Shown: in pieces, positions 22,611 to 30,737 of the stretch | Layout of the letters: every line of letters starts with the position of its first letter | Position numbering within the stretch: the stretch's first letter is position 1 | Source of the DNA: Pseudomonadota bacterium | GTDB taxonomy: Bacteria > Desulfobacterota > Desulfobulbia > Desulfobulbales > Desulfocapsaceae | Direction of reading: 5' to 3' | NCBI GenBank assembly: GCA_023412495.1 | Contig: JAEYNP010000021.1 | Location: forward strand, 1 to 30,774 | Length of the DNA: 30,774 nucleotides | Notes under the pieces: generated by a model | The model's input: only the letters and a program-made list of their open reading frames with translations | What the model was told of the DNA's origin: nothing | The model's database searches: none | Position numbers and translations under genes: made by a program

Positions 22611-23404
22611 TAAACCCAAGGACAAGTCTCGTCGCGGGCGAAAGGCAAAGAGACCTCGGGCAGTCGCTCATGGGAGCCGAGGAGCAGCAGACCGCCCGGT
22701 GCCATAGTGCGGATAATCTCCTCCAGGGCCACTCGCAGGGGCTCGCCCTGATAATAGGTGAACAGATTGTTGCGGAGCAGGACGAGGTGGAATGCCCCGT
22801 CCGCGGACGGGGGTAGATCGCGCAGCAGGTCGTGCAGTTGCCAGTCGATGAGGTCCTTCAGATGCGGGTCGATCTCCCACCGGTGTCGGGGCAGAGGGGT
22901 AAAAAACTGTCGTCGCAGATCATCGGGGACTTCCCTCAAGCTGCCGTCGCCGTAAATCCCGCGCCGGGCGCGCTCCAGGCATTCGGGATTGGCATCGGTC
23001 GCCGTGATGCGCATGTGACTCGACTCCCGGGCACTCCCTGCCGAAGCCGTCCACACCATAGCCATGCTGTACGGCTCCTCGCCTCCGGCACAACCTGCCG
23101 ACCAAACGTGCAGTCCTTGGGGGAAATGCTGTTTCAATACCGGGAGCCAGTGGGTTCGCAGGCGATCCCAAAGGCGGCGGTCCCGGAAGAACCGGCTGAT
23201 GGTCACCAGCAGGCATTGGCGACACTGCTCGCCCGCGTCCGGGCGCTGCTCGACGAGGGCCAGATATGAAGGCATATCCGGGCAGCCCAGATCCTGCATA
23301 TGCCGCCGGATACGTTTTTTCACACCCTTGCGCACCTTGCGGTAACCTGCCCACGGTAAGTCGAAATGGGCAAGGAGTCTACGAAAATCGTCATCGCTGG
23401 ACAT
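22595..23404 (-). CDS. CheR-type protein-glutamate methyltransferase
   Basis: 269 residues from the ATG at 23404, which has GGAAG seven bases upstream; a longer TTG frame to 23425 is less likely. N-terminal helical CheR_N domain with GYRKVRKGVKKRIRRHMQDL (chemoreceptor-binding, basic). SAM site HVWSAGCAGGEEPYSMA, a near match to SAGCSTGEEPYS. Second acidic residue in ITATDANPECLERARRGIY. The usual CRNVLIYF motif is LLRNNLFTYY here. It should methylate chemoreceptor glutamates, but no che gene or MCP is in the window, so it is an orphan. It may act on a receptor encoded elsewhere. Divergent from the metal transporter operon. Confidence 0.85.
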   Translation of the reverse strand: MSSDDDFRRLLAHFDLPWAGYRKVRKGVKKRIRRHMQDLGCPDMPSYLALVEQRPDAGEQCRQCLLVTISRFFRDRRLWDRLRTHWLPVLKQHFPQGLHVWSAGCAGGEEPYSMAMVWTASAGSARESSHMRITATDANPECLERARRGIYGDGSLREVPDDLRRQFFTPLPRHRWEIDPHLKDLIDWQLHDLLRDLPPSADGAFHLVLLRNNLFTYYQGEPLRVALEEIIRTMAPGGLLLLGSHERLPEVSLPFARDETCPWVYQLMN

Positions 23405-23420
23405 GGCTAAGCTTCCATGA

Positions 23421-23432
23421 TTCAAACTTGAA
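23421..23432. promoter_or_regulatory. Palindrome between cheR-like and metal-transport genes
   Basis: TTCAA-AC-TTGAA is a perfect 5-bp inverted repeat in the 107-bp divergent region. It could be a metalloregulator operator for the transporter operon, since the operon's own permease carries a DtxR-like domain. It does not match a known DtxR or MntR box closely. Confidence 0.25.
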
Positions 23433-23511
23433 AGATCTTGCGCTGGATGAAAAAATATTTAGCATACAATCTATTACATTCTGGAAAAAGCGGCAAAAGG
23501 GAGGAGTGCAA

Positions 23512-24441
23512 ATGGTGAGGACGATGAAGACGCTTGCGTTGGTTCTGCAAGGCATCATTTTCTGTCTCGCGGCCTCCGGCGCGTTTGCCGCGGGGGCAAA
23601 ACCGGTGGTGATAGCCTCCACCACCCAGATTGCCGACTTTGCCCGGCAGATCGCCGGCGACGCCATGGTCGTCAAGTCGATCCTCGCCCCCGGCGCCGAC
23701 CCGCATACCTATCAGGTCACCCCCGCCGACGTCCAGGTGGTGCTGGACGCGGATCTCTGCCTGGAAAACGGACTGCACCTGGAGGGCAAGAACTGGATGG
23801 CAACTCTGGCAAAGGACGCCGGCAAGCCGCTCGTCACAGTAACCGACGGAGTCAAACCCATCGATATAGAAGTCGACGGGCAGAAAGTCGTCGACCCCCA
23901 TGCCTGGTTCTCTTCGCGCAACGCGGCCATCTACGTCAACAACATCGTCCGGGCCATGATCGGTCTTACGCCTGACCGCAAGGAAGAGTTCGAAGCCCGG
24001 GCCAGACTCTATCTCCAGCAGCTCCGGGTGCTCGATGCCTGGGTGCGCGAGCAGGTGGACCGCATACCGCCGGAACGAAGGATCCTGGTCACGACCCATG
24101 ACGCCTTCAATTACTTCTGCCATGAATACCGCTTCAATCCGAACAACAACTATCTCTCCATCGCCCCAGTAGGATGGTCCACGGGAGCGGAGGTGGGGGC
24201 GGGGATGACTCCGGAGCGGAGGCGGCGAGTGGTCGAGTCGATCCGTGAGTCGGGAGCGCCGGCGATCTTTGTGGAAACCACCATTAATCCCAAACAGATA
24301 CGGGAGATCGCCCTGGAGACTGGAGTGGGGATCGGCGGAGAGCTCTATTCCGACTCGATGGGCCCGGCGGGCACCGCCGGTGAAACCTATATCGGGATGA
24401 TGCGGGAAAATGTCCTGTTGATCGTCGGCGCCCTTCGCTGA
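23512..24441 (+). CDS. Metal ABC transporter substrate-binding protein (TroA/cluster A-I)
   Basis: 309 residues from ATG 23512, with GGGAGGAG five bases upstream. Signal peptide cut after AFA. Metal ligands are H65 (GADPHTYQVTPADV), H130 (DPHAWFSS), H196 (TTHDAFNYF) and D281 (YSDSMG). The spacing equals TroA H68/H133/H199/D279, so Zn, Mn or Fe are possible. There is no His-rich loop as in high-affinity ZnuA. The frame extends upstream to 23266, but the extension overlaps the divergent gene and lacks a ribosome site. First gene of a four-gene metal import operon. Exact metal cannot be decided from sequence. Confidence 0.92.
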   Translation: MVRTMKTLALVLQGIIFCLAASGAFAAGAKPVVIASTTQIADFARQIAGDAMVVKSILAPGADPHTYQVTPADVQVVLDADLCLENGLHLEGKNWMATLAKDAGKPLVTVTDGVKPIDIEVDGQKVVDPHAWFSSRNAAIYVNNIVRAMIGLTPDRKEEFEARARLYLQQLRVLDAWVREQVDRIPPERRILVTTHDAFNYFCHEYRFNPNNNYLSIAPVGWSTGAEVGAGMTPERRRRVVESIRESGAPAIFVETTINPKQIREIALETGVGIGGELYSDSMGPAGTAGETYIGMMRENVLLIVGALR

Positions 24442-24478
24442 CATCCGTTCTGTCCCGATCTTCCTGAAAGGAGAATGC

Positions 24479-24982
24479 ATGAGATTTCTTCTCGCTCTCG
24501 CAGCCTGGGTGGTGTTTGTCGGCGGTCTGTACAGCTATACCGCCTGGCGGGATGCCAGAGTTGTAGAGAGCGGAGGCACCGCTGCAGCCGCGCCGCCGGC
24601 CGCGGAGCGAAAGTATGACCTTGAAATCACCACGACCTTTTCCCTGGAGGAGGACCCTTTCGCCCTGCGGACCGATGGGGGCGGCAGCGAGCCGCTCGAA
24701 CTGCGCCTGAACGGCCGCCCGGTGCCGGTACCGGTCGACGAAATCCGGCGCGGTCGGCCCTTGAAGCTGGAAGGGTTCGCGGGCACCGTGAGAGGCCGCA
24801 ACGAAATCCATGTCAGGGCGAGCCCCCCGGTCGACGAAACCCTCGACAATGGCGTCCGTATTCGCATCTTCGAGGATGGCGCGGCCATTGCCGATGCAAC
24901 CATCTGGGGCGGCGGAGGGGCGCTGGTTTCCGGCACTGTGCCCTTCTCCACCACCGGGGAGGAGCAAAAGCATGACCACTGA
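24479..24982 (+). CDS. Membrane-anchored hypothetical protein of the metal transport operon
   Basis: 167 residues: one N-terminal TM/signal anchor (about 3-20), an Ala/Pro linker, then a beta-rich extracytoplasmic region (LEITTTFSLEEDPFALRTDG, VRGRNEIHVRASPPVDETLDN) and a short His-tipped tail (EEQKHDH). No named family recognised. It sits between the binding protein (37 bp gap) and the ATPase gene (11-bp overlap), so it is very likely a transporter accessory, perhaps in metal handling. ATG has GAAAGGAG upstream. Confidence 0.75.
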   Translation: MRFLLALAAWVVFVGGLYSYTAWRDARVVESGGTAAAAPPAAERKYDLEITTTFSLEEDPFALRTDGGGSEPLELRLNGRPVPVPVDEIRRGRPLKLEGFAGTVRGRNEIHVRASPPVDETLDNGVRIRIFEDGAAIADATIWGGGGALVSGTVPFSTTGEEQKHDH

Positions 24983-25733
24983 CCGCCGCTATGCGATCGA
25001 GGTCGAGCACCTCACCGTCAGTTACCATGCCCGGGCCGCCCTCCTCGACGTCAGCGTCCGCATCGAGAGGGATCAGCTGGTCGGCGTGATCGGCCCGAAC
25101 GGCGCGGGCAAATCGACCTTTATCAAGGCCCTGCTGGGTTTTCTCAAGCCCGATGTCGGCAGGGTTACCATCGACGGCCGCGACGTCCAGGAGGCCAAGG
25201 GCAGGGTGGCCTATGTGCCGCAACGCGGTTCGGTGGACTGGGATTTTCCGGTGACCGTCCGGGAAGTCGCGCTGATGGGCCGCTACCAGCGCATTCCCTG
25301 GTATGCCTCACCGTCCGCCGCCGATCGGCAGGCGGCCGCCGAGGCGCTGGCCATGGTGCGCATGGAGGAGTTCGCCGACCGGCAGATCGGTGAACTGTCC
25401 GGCGGTCAGCAGCAGCGCGTCTTTCTCGCCCGGGCCCTGGCTCAGGGCAGCGACATTCTTCTGCTGGACGAGCCGTTCGCCGGCGTCGACGCCGCCACCG
25501 AACGGGCCATCCTTGAGGTTCTGGAGCGGGCCAAGGGGGCGGGCAAGACCCTGGTGGTCGTACACCACGATCTGGTCACCGCCGCCGAGTATTTCGACAA
25601 ACTCATCCTGATAAAGCAGCGGCTGTACGCCTACGGCGAGCCCCGGGCGGTCCTGCGGGAGGATCTGCTCAGCCGGGTGTACGAGGGCCGGCTGCGCATC
25701 TTCGGCACGGTGTTCAAGGAGGAGAAGGCATGA
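24972..25733 (+). CDS. Metal ABC transporter ATP-binding protein
   Basis: 253 residues. Walker A GPNGAGKST, Q-loop VPQRGSVDWDFPVTVREVAL, signature LSGGQQQRV, Walker B ILLLDEPFAGVD, H-loop VVHHDL. The QRGSVDWDFP stretch is typical of the Mn/Zn/Fe (MntB/TroB/ZnuC) subfamily. It powers uptake through the permease encoded next. The ATG at 24972 overlaps the previous gene by 11 bp; the stop overlaps the permease start (ATGA). All catalytic motifs are intact. Confidence 0.95.
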   Translation: MTTDRRYAIEVEHLTVSYHARAALLDVSVRIERDQLVGVIGPNGAGKSTFIKALLGFLKPDVGRVTIDGRDVQEAKGRVAYVPQRGSVDWDFPVTVREVALMGRYQRIPWYASPSAADRQAAAEALAMVRMEEFADRQIGELSGGQQQRVFLARALAQGSDILLLDEPFAGVDAATERAILEVLERAKGAGKTLVVVHHDLVTAAEYFDKLILIKQRLYAYGEPRAVLREDLLSRVYEGRLRIFGTVFKEEKA

Positions 25734-26992
25734 TCCACGAACTCTTCATCGCGCCGCTCACCGAAACCTATTTCCAGAAAGCGCTGATCGGCGGCTCCAT
25801 CGTGGCGATAGTCGCCGGCGTCGTGGGCTGCCTGGTGGTGCTGCGGCGGATGGCTTTCCTGGGCGACGCGCTCTCGCACGCCATGATCGCAGGCGTCGCC
25901 GGGGGGTATCTGGTGATGAAGTTGCTCTTCGGCCTGGAAGCCCATGCCCCGGGAATGCTCATCGGCTCACTGCTGGCGGCGGTCGTCACCGTCGCCCTGA
26001 TCGGCTTCGTCTCGCGGATCTCCAGAGTCAAGGAGGATACCGCCATCGGCATCATGTACACCGGGATCTTCGCCCTGGGGGTGGTGGCGGTGTCGATCTT
26101 TCGCCACTATATCCACATCGATCTCATGCATTTCATCATGGGCGACATCCTCGGCATCGCCGACAGCGACCTGTGGGTGAGCGCCTTCGTCGCCGCCCTG
26201 GTGCTGACGGTACTGATCCTCTTTTACCGGCATTTCCAGCTGACCACCTTCGATCCGGTCATGGCGGCCTCTATCGGCCTGCCGGTGCTGCTGCTCGACT
26301 ATGTGCTCACCACCTGCGTCTCGCTGGTGGTGGTCAGCGCGGTAAGCATGGTCGGGGTGATCCTGGTGGTAGGCCTCCTGATAACCCCCTCCGCCACCGC
26401 CTATCTGCTCTGCGACCGTTTGGACCGGATGATGGCGCTGGCGGCGCTGTTCGGCGTCACCTCGGTTATCGGTGGGCTCTATCTCTGCGTCTGGCTGGAT
26501 TCCGCCGGCGGCGGGGCGATCATGCTGTTCTGCACCCTGCAGTTCCTGGCGGTGCTGATCGTGGCCCCGAAGTATGGTCTATTGGCCCGCTGGCTGCGCC
26601 TGCGGAGCCTCGTGCCGCAGCAGATCGTCGAGGACGTGCTCACCACCGTGCTGCGCTACGGCAAACCAACGCCGATGGAGACGATCAGACACTATGTCGA
26701 GGACGGCGTGCGGCTCAACCGGGCCATCCGGCGGATGGTCCAGGATGGCTTGCTGGGCGAGCGGGAGGGTGATTACATCCTGACGGAGAAGGGAGAACAG
26801 GAGGCGGCCAAGGTGCTGCGCGCCCACCGGCTGTGGGAAGCCTACCTGGAAACCATCGGCACGCCGCAGGAGCGTCTGCATGCCACGGCCCACCGGCTGG
26901 AGCACATCCGCGGCGGGGCGGCCGAGTATCTGGATGAAAAGCTGGGCCGGCCCGAGCAGGATCCACACGGCAAGGATATCCCGGGGAAATAG
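25730..26992 (+). CDS. Metal ABC permease fused to a DtxR-like metalloregulator
   Basis: 420 residues. Residues 1-285 are an ABC-3 (TroC/ZnuB) permease with 7-8 TM segments (RMAFLGDALSHAMIAG and VVSAVSMVGVILVVGLLITP are signature parts). Residues about 295-355 form a winged helix (PTPMETIRHYVEDG, AIRRMVQDGLLGEREGDYIL). About 355-418 is a DtxR dimerisation/metal domain: H366 and E370 (RAHRLWEAYL), H384, H388, E391 and H392 (HATAHRLEHI), and the C-terminal DPHGKDIP, all as in DtxR (H79, E83, H98, C102, E105, H106). Chlamydia YtgCR is a known case of this fusion, cut to release the repressor. No separate regulator gene follows. Either the tail acts as a membrane-tethered or released repressor, or it gates transport by sensing cytosolic metal. 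Confidence 0.93.
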   Translation: MIHELFIAPLTETYFQKALIGGSIVAIVAGVVGCLVVLRRMAFLGDALSHAMIAGVAGGYLVMKLLFGLEAHAPGMLIGSLLAAVVTVALIGFVSRISRVKEDTAIGIMYTGIFALGVVAVSIFRHYIHIDLMHFIMGDILGIADSDLWVSAFVAALVLTVLILFYRHFQLTTFDPVMAASIGLPVLLLDYVLTTCVSLVVVSAVSMVGVILVVGLLITPSATAYLLCDRLDRMMALAALFGVTSVIGGLYLCVWLDSAGGGAIMLFCTLQFLAVLIVAPKYGLLARWLRLRSLVPQQIVEDVLTTVLRYGKPTPMETIRHYVEDGVRLNRAIRRMVQDGLLGEREGDYILTEKGEQEAAKVLRAHRLWEAYLETIGTPQERLHATAHRLEHIRGGAAEYLDEKLGRPEQDPHGKDIPGK

Positions 26993-27037
26993 GAGTAAAA
27001 GGTTTACCCGTATCCTGGAAGAAGTCCCTAACCGATC

Positions 27038-27826
27038 CTAAAACGCTCCGTATTCATTGGGGGAATCCTCGGGAATTTCCTGGCTGATATCCCAGAATTC
27101 CACGATATACGGCCCTTCGAAGCGGAAAATGTGCACAACAGCCATCTCCGGCCTCGTTTTGCCGGGCCCGATGCGGGAATGGACGGCCACGAGATCGCCA
27201 TCCACCAATGCCCGTTGAATTTCCAGTTTCATATCGGGACAATGGGCATGGCTTTCCATCATTGCGGTGAGCAGCGTCTCCTGGTCTCCCTGAAAATATG
27301 GATTGTGGTGTCGAAAGTCGGGGTGGATGTATTTCTCGTAAGCCGCCTCTATATCTCTTTCGATAACCATGCGGAGAAAAGACAAGGCGGCCTCCTTTCT
27401 ATCGATGTCCGCATGCTCCTCCATCGGCACCGGCTGCAACATGCCGACCCGGTTATTTTCCGTATCGTGTAAAGAAACATACAACCCAACGCCTGGGATT
27501 TCCATGGGTTCCCCCAGAACTTCGCCGCCATTTTCCACAATTCTTCGCATGCTTTCCTCAATATCCTGGACGGCAACAACCACCGAGGGATATTGGTCCG
27601 GCCAGTCATCCTTTCTGGGATAAAAACCACCGTTGATTGCTCCCGCGTGTTTCGGCCGGCCTTTTTCATCGGTTTCGGTGGTGGCCGCCAGTATATAATT
27701 GCCCATCTCGGGCCCCAACTCACGGGTGACCCAGCCAAAGGTCCCGGAATAGAAAGCTGCCATACGCCCGGTGTCTCCTGCCGGCATCTCAAAATGGACG
27801 ACCGGGTTCATTGCTGTCTTCGCCAT
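27038..27826 (-). CDS. VOC (glyoxalase-like) - SnoaL-like fusion protein
   Basis: 262 residues. Residues about 5-132 are a VOC domain (VVHFEMPAGDTGRMAAFYSG, GLYVSLHDTENNRVGMLQPV); many such proteins are small-molecule binding or antibiotic-resistance related. Residues about 145-250 are a SnoaL/NTF2-like fold (MVIERDIEAAYEKYIHPDFR, FEGPYIVEFWDISQEIPED). The two halves probably act on or bind one small metabolite; no catalytic assignment possible. GGAGG seven bases before ATG. A MITE-like repeat ends 21 bp before the start, so the promoter lies in or beyond it. Convergent with the permease fusion (45 bp between). Confidence 0.85.
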   Translation of the reverse strand: MAKTAMNPVVHFEMPAGDTGRMAAFYSGTFGWVTRELGPEMGNYILAATTETDEKGRPKHAGAINGGFYPRKDDWPDQYPSVVVAVQDIEESMRRIVENGGEVLGEPMEIPGVGLYVSLHDTENNRVGMLQPVPMEEHADIDRKEAALSFLRMVIERDIEAAYEKYIHPDFRHHNPYFQGDQETLLTAMMESHAHCPDMKLEIQRALVDGDLVAVHSRIGPGKTRPEMAVVHIFRFEGPYIVEFWDISQEIPEDSPNEYGAF

Positions 27827-27847
27827 ATCGAATCCTCCACGATTGAG

Positions 27848-28021
27848 AAGTTTGATGGACTCGTAAAAAGTCCGATCTACTTCGTTGTAGGTCTGAAACG
27901 GCGCTTCGCTGTACCATATGTACTACCAAAGCACCGTTTCAGACACTACTCCTCGTATATCAAACATTTTCCAGAGTCCATCTCCACGGGTTGGAGCACT
28001 TTTTACGACTTTATCAAGTTT
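27848..28021. mobile_element. MITE-like element with terminal and internal inverted repeats
   Basis: 174 bp. Outer arms of about 25 bp: AGTTTGATGGACTCGTAAAA and the complement AACTTGATAAAGTCGTAAAA. Inner arms GTCTGAAACGGCGCTT (27891-27906) and AAGCACCGTTTCAGAC (27929-27944), 15 of 16 paired, with a core palindrome GTAC-CATAT-GTAC. No ORF. The structure suggests a non-autonomous transposable element. No clear target-site duplication was found. Confidence 0.7.
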
Positions 28022-28120
28022 GACAATCGACAATGCCCCGGCACACCTCCGCGCTACCGAAGGCATCTCTGCTTCGGGTAAACCGTCTCGAGCAAAAGAG
28101 ACACCTTTTCTTTCGCGAAC

Positions 28121-29038
28121 TCAACCGACACCCGGCAGACCGCCATAGGACTCCTTGAGATAATTGCCCTCATCACGGTTCTCGGCGAGCCTGCGGAACC
28201 ACCCTGCGATCGCTTCATCCTCCAGCGTCCAGCCGTGATCCCGCCATTGCTCACGGATATCGGGAACAGCGTCAAAAGTTGTCTTCACGATATCAACACC
28301 CTCCAACGAGCTCTCGCCACAGCACTCAAATGACATAATATCAGCAAGTTGCACAATATGCGCAAAGCCCTGTTCCACAATCGCCCGGTCGGGCCGGTGA
28401 TGGAAGGCTACCGCCGTGATCAGATTTTGCGGGAACAGCCATTTCTCCAGCAACTGCCCGCCCACAGCATCATGGGTAAACGAGTAAGTCCGGAGTTCCT
28501 CCTGCAGCACCTCCTCGCTGCTGTACCGCCAATGCCCGAGCGTGTAGTCGTCTGCAAAAGTCTGCAGCATGATGAGCTTGCCGATATCGTGGAGCAGCCC
28601 GCCCATGAAGGCACTATCATCATCGATCTTCAGGTCCCTGGCGATGATAACGGCCGCCAGGCCGCAGAGAAACGCATGGGTCCAGAACCTGTCCATGAAC
28701 GGTTTCTCCTTGTCGGGCAACTTGCCGAAGGAATTAATCAGGGCCTTGGTCACGGCAATCCTCCGCACCTCGTTGAAACCGAGGATCACCACCGCCGCTT
28801 TCAAGGAATCCGCCTTTTTCGGGCGGCCGAAGAGAACCGAGTTGGCAATCTTTAGAATAGTCAGGCAAAGGGATTGATCGGGAAGTATGGTGTGGATGAC
28901 GTCGTCCGCCGAACTATCCGGATCGTTGACGACGGCCAACAGCTTCACCACGGTTGCCGGCAATACGGGAAAGGAATCGATATGCCGCTTGATGAGATCG
29001 CTCCGTTTTCCTTTGAATTCGCTTCGTTTTTTTTTCAT
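28121..29038 (-). CDS. HDOD-domain protein
   Basis: 305 residues. An HDOD domain (about 18-215) follows a basic N-terminus (MKKKRSEFKGKRSDLIKR). SFPVLPATVVKLLAVVNDPD and LPDQSLCLTILKIANSVLFG are the family's start motifs; the HD pair H150-D151 (GGLLHDIGKLIM) and HHRPD are kept, unlike many HDOD proteins. HDOD proteins bind signalling molecules or partner kinases and often regulate c-di-GMP-linked or motility responses. Catalysis is possible but not shown. The 90-residue C-terminus has no recognised domain. Ribosome site weak. It stands alone, with a MITE downstream. Confidence 0.9.
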   Translation of the reverse strand: MKKKRSEFKGKRSDLIKRHIDSFPVLPATVVKLLAVVNDPDSSADDVIHTILPDQSLCLTILKIANSVLFGRPKKADSLKAAVVILGFNEVRRIAVTKALINSFGKLPDKEKPFMDRFWTHAFLCGLAAVIIARDLKIDDDSAFMGGLLHDIGKLIMLQTFADDYTLGHWRYSSEEVLQEELRTYSFTHDAVGGQLLEKWLFPQNLITAVAFHHRPDRAIVEQGFAHIVQLADIMSFECCGESSLEGVDIVKTTFDAVPDIREQWRDHGWTLEDEAIAGWFRRLAENRDEGNYLKESYGGLPGVG

Positions 29039-29311
29039 AGGAGTGGACCTTCGGCATCCTTCCGGAATCGGGATTAAAGAGCATCACGCTCCGGGTCATC
29101 CCGGAGGAAAGTAGTGACAGGGAGCCCGAGGAAACTCGAGATGGAAGCAGGTGAAATTTTGCTTTCTCGCAAACTTTCACTCATACAATAAGCATTCGAA
29201 TTCGCTGTCTCGTCGAAAATACATCTCTTGGGAGATCCCGGCAGGAGTCGCCATCCCCTGCCGGGCATCGAAGGGAATTTCACTCATTGAACTGGTGCTG
29301 AAGAAGGGAAG
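29039..29311. other. Intergenic region with a double hairpin
   Basis: On the minus strand CCCGGCAGG-(11 nt)-CCTGCCGGG (29237-29265) and then ATCTC-CCAA-GAGAT (29223-29236) follow the stop of the Gly-rich protein gene. A short T-run (TATTTT) comes right after, so this may be its terminator. Small open frames here, such as a 36-codon one after 29190, have no supporting evidence. Confidence 0.5.
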
Positions 29312-30301
29312 TTATCCTCGGCCGCCCGAACCGCCCCCGGAGCCGCCACTCCCACCCGATCCACCGCCGTTACCGCCCGAGCCACCACCGGAACCGCCGG
29401 AGCCGCCCGAACCGCCCCCGGAGCCGCTGCCGCCGGAACCTCCGCTTGAATCGCTGCCTCCATCGCCGCTTGAGCCGCCTGAGTTGCCTGAGTTGCCGCC
29501 GGAATTTCCACCGCCCGAGTCATTGCCGGTCGCAGCATTGCCGGTCGCGTCGCGACCGCTGAAGGCGCCCCCCTTGCCAAGTTCACCCGAGTGCCGATGG
29601 GCGAGGTGATTGGCCGCATTGTGCTCCGCTTCCTCGGCAAAATTGTGGCGGAGTTGCTCCATCTCGCGGAATGCATTCTGATGCTGGAGCGCCTGGGTCA
29701 CGGTGATGGCTATTTCATCCGACGAGACACCGAGTCTGGCCATCGAGCGGGCCGCGAGCATCGTCTGCAGGCAAAGCTTTTGGCAATCCTCCCGATCGAG
29801 CTGCCGGGCCCGGACCCGCAGGCGATCGGCAACTCTGTCCATGTCTTCGGTTTTCACTCCCGCCGCAAGACAGTCGGCAATGGCCTCCGCCACGGCCCCA
29901 TCGACTTTGCCGTCAGGAGCAAGCGCTCTCGCCACCTGATGCGCATAGCTGTAGCGGTGCCGGACCGTCTCCATGGCCGCCACGATTTCTTCCTCCCCTG
30001 CCTGCCTGGCTATTCCTTCCTTCGCCTTGTCAACCAGCGGCCCGGTCGGCAGCCCTTCCCGGGTAGCCAGCCGCATGGTCTGCCGGGCGAGCTCGATATT
30101 GCGTTCCTGAAAGCGATGCTCGCGCATCAGGGCGATCATATTTCGTTCATTCTCCCCGGCTGCCGCCGGTTCAGTGATTTCCGGCCCGCTCCGGGTTAGG
30201 ACGCGTTCCTCCGACACGACCTTTTCCTGAGGCTGGGGCAGGGCGGCGTAGGCCGGCAGCGCCAGCCAGACCGCGGCAATTACAAGATAACGAATTCGCA
30301 T
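29312..30301 (-). CDS. Secreted protein with Gly/Ser-rich C-terminal tail
   Basis: 329 residues. Signal peptide with cleavage near PAYA-A (19-20). Residues about 45-225 are helical and charged (MIALMREHRFQERNIELARQ, VDGAVAEAIADCLAAGVKTE), with no domain I can name. Residues about 235-329 are low complexity: about 70% Gly and Ser in GGSGGS-type repeats, ending GGSGGRG. The tail is probably flexible or cell-surface associated. The repeat DNA is GC-rich and could vary in length. Strong AGGAGG five bases before ATG. Family unknown; a genus-level hypothetical. Confidence 0.8.
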   Translation of the reverse strand: MRIRYLVIAAVWLALPAYAALPQPQEKVVSEERVLTRSGPEITEPAAAGENERNMIALMREHRFQERNIELARQTMRLATREGLPTGPLVDKAKEGIARQAGEEEIVAAMETVRHRYSYAHQVARALAPDGKVDGAVAEAIADCLAAGVKTEDMDRVADRLRVRARQLDREDCQKLCLQTMLAARSMARLGVSSDEIAITVTQALQHQNAFREMEQLRHNFAEEAEHNAANHLAHRHSGELGKGGAFSGRDATGNAATGNDSGGGNSGGNSGNSGGSSGDGGSDSSGGSGGSGSGGGSGGSGGSGGGSGGNGGGSGGSGGSGGGSGGRG

Positions 30302-30330
30302 GATAACCTCCTGAAAAAAAATGATTATTC

Positions 30331-30680
30331 CTAATAACGGCCGGACCGAGGAGCGCTCCGCCCTCTCGGCTCGAAAATGCAGTTCTCCGACCCATAGTCA
30401 TGTTTTTCCCTCATTAAGCAGGACGGGAGGAAGGTTCTGCCATCCACCCGGTAGAAGTAGCTGTATGCGGCCGGCGGAAGCGTCGCCGCCAAGATCCCTT
30501 GCTCGCGGGAGATAGGCTTGCCGGCGGAGCCGTCGAGGGACGTGAACAGCAACGACGGTTTCCGCTCCCGGCCGGTCAAGGTACAGGGCGACCTCCCGCC
30601 CCTGCAGCCTGGCATGGTGGGTGGTGCAGGCACTTAGGGGCAATCCCGAGCAGAACGACGACAAGGCGGGTTGTTCCCAT
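30331..30680 (-). pseudogene. Frameshifted small lipoprotein gene with a possible carbohydrate-binding-like (E-set) domain
   Basis: The ATG at 30680 has AGGAGG four bases upstream and begins MGTTRLVVVLLGIA. The frame soon stops, but in the next frame the sequence goes on as LSACTTHHARLQGREVALYL, which supplies a lipobox (LSAC). The third frame continues with KPSLLFTSLDGSAGKPISRE, then AAYSYFYRVDGRTFLPS and a stop at 30331. The YSYFYRVDG motif resembles the glycogen-binding E-set fold (CBM48-like). Two frameshifts in about 150 bp near a poly-G end suggest sequencing errors, but a true pseudogene is possible. Confidence 0.55.
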
Positions 30681-30737
30681 GGCACCTCCTGGGTTTCTGG
30701 TAACAAATGATGTTATTTTGCCACCGGTCCAGGCGGT

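Noticed and set aside
23266..23511. N-terminal extension of the metal-binding protein
   Set aside because: It would run over the divergent CheR start, has no ribosome site, and would bury the signal peptide.
29041..29120. Possible c-di-GMP riboswitch upstream of the HDOD gene
   Set aside because: The conserved GEMM core sequences are missing; only general hairpins are seen.
29151..29609. Plus-strand Pro-rich open frame (PPEPPPEPP repeats)
   Set aside because: It is the antisense shadow of the Gly/Ser tail on the minus strand, which has a signal peptide and a strong ribosome site.
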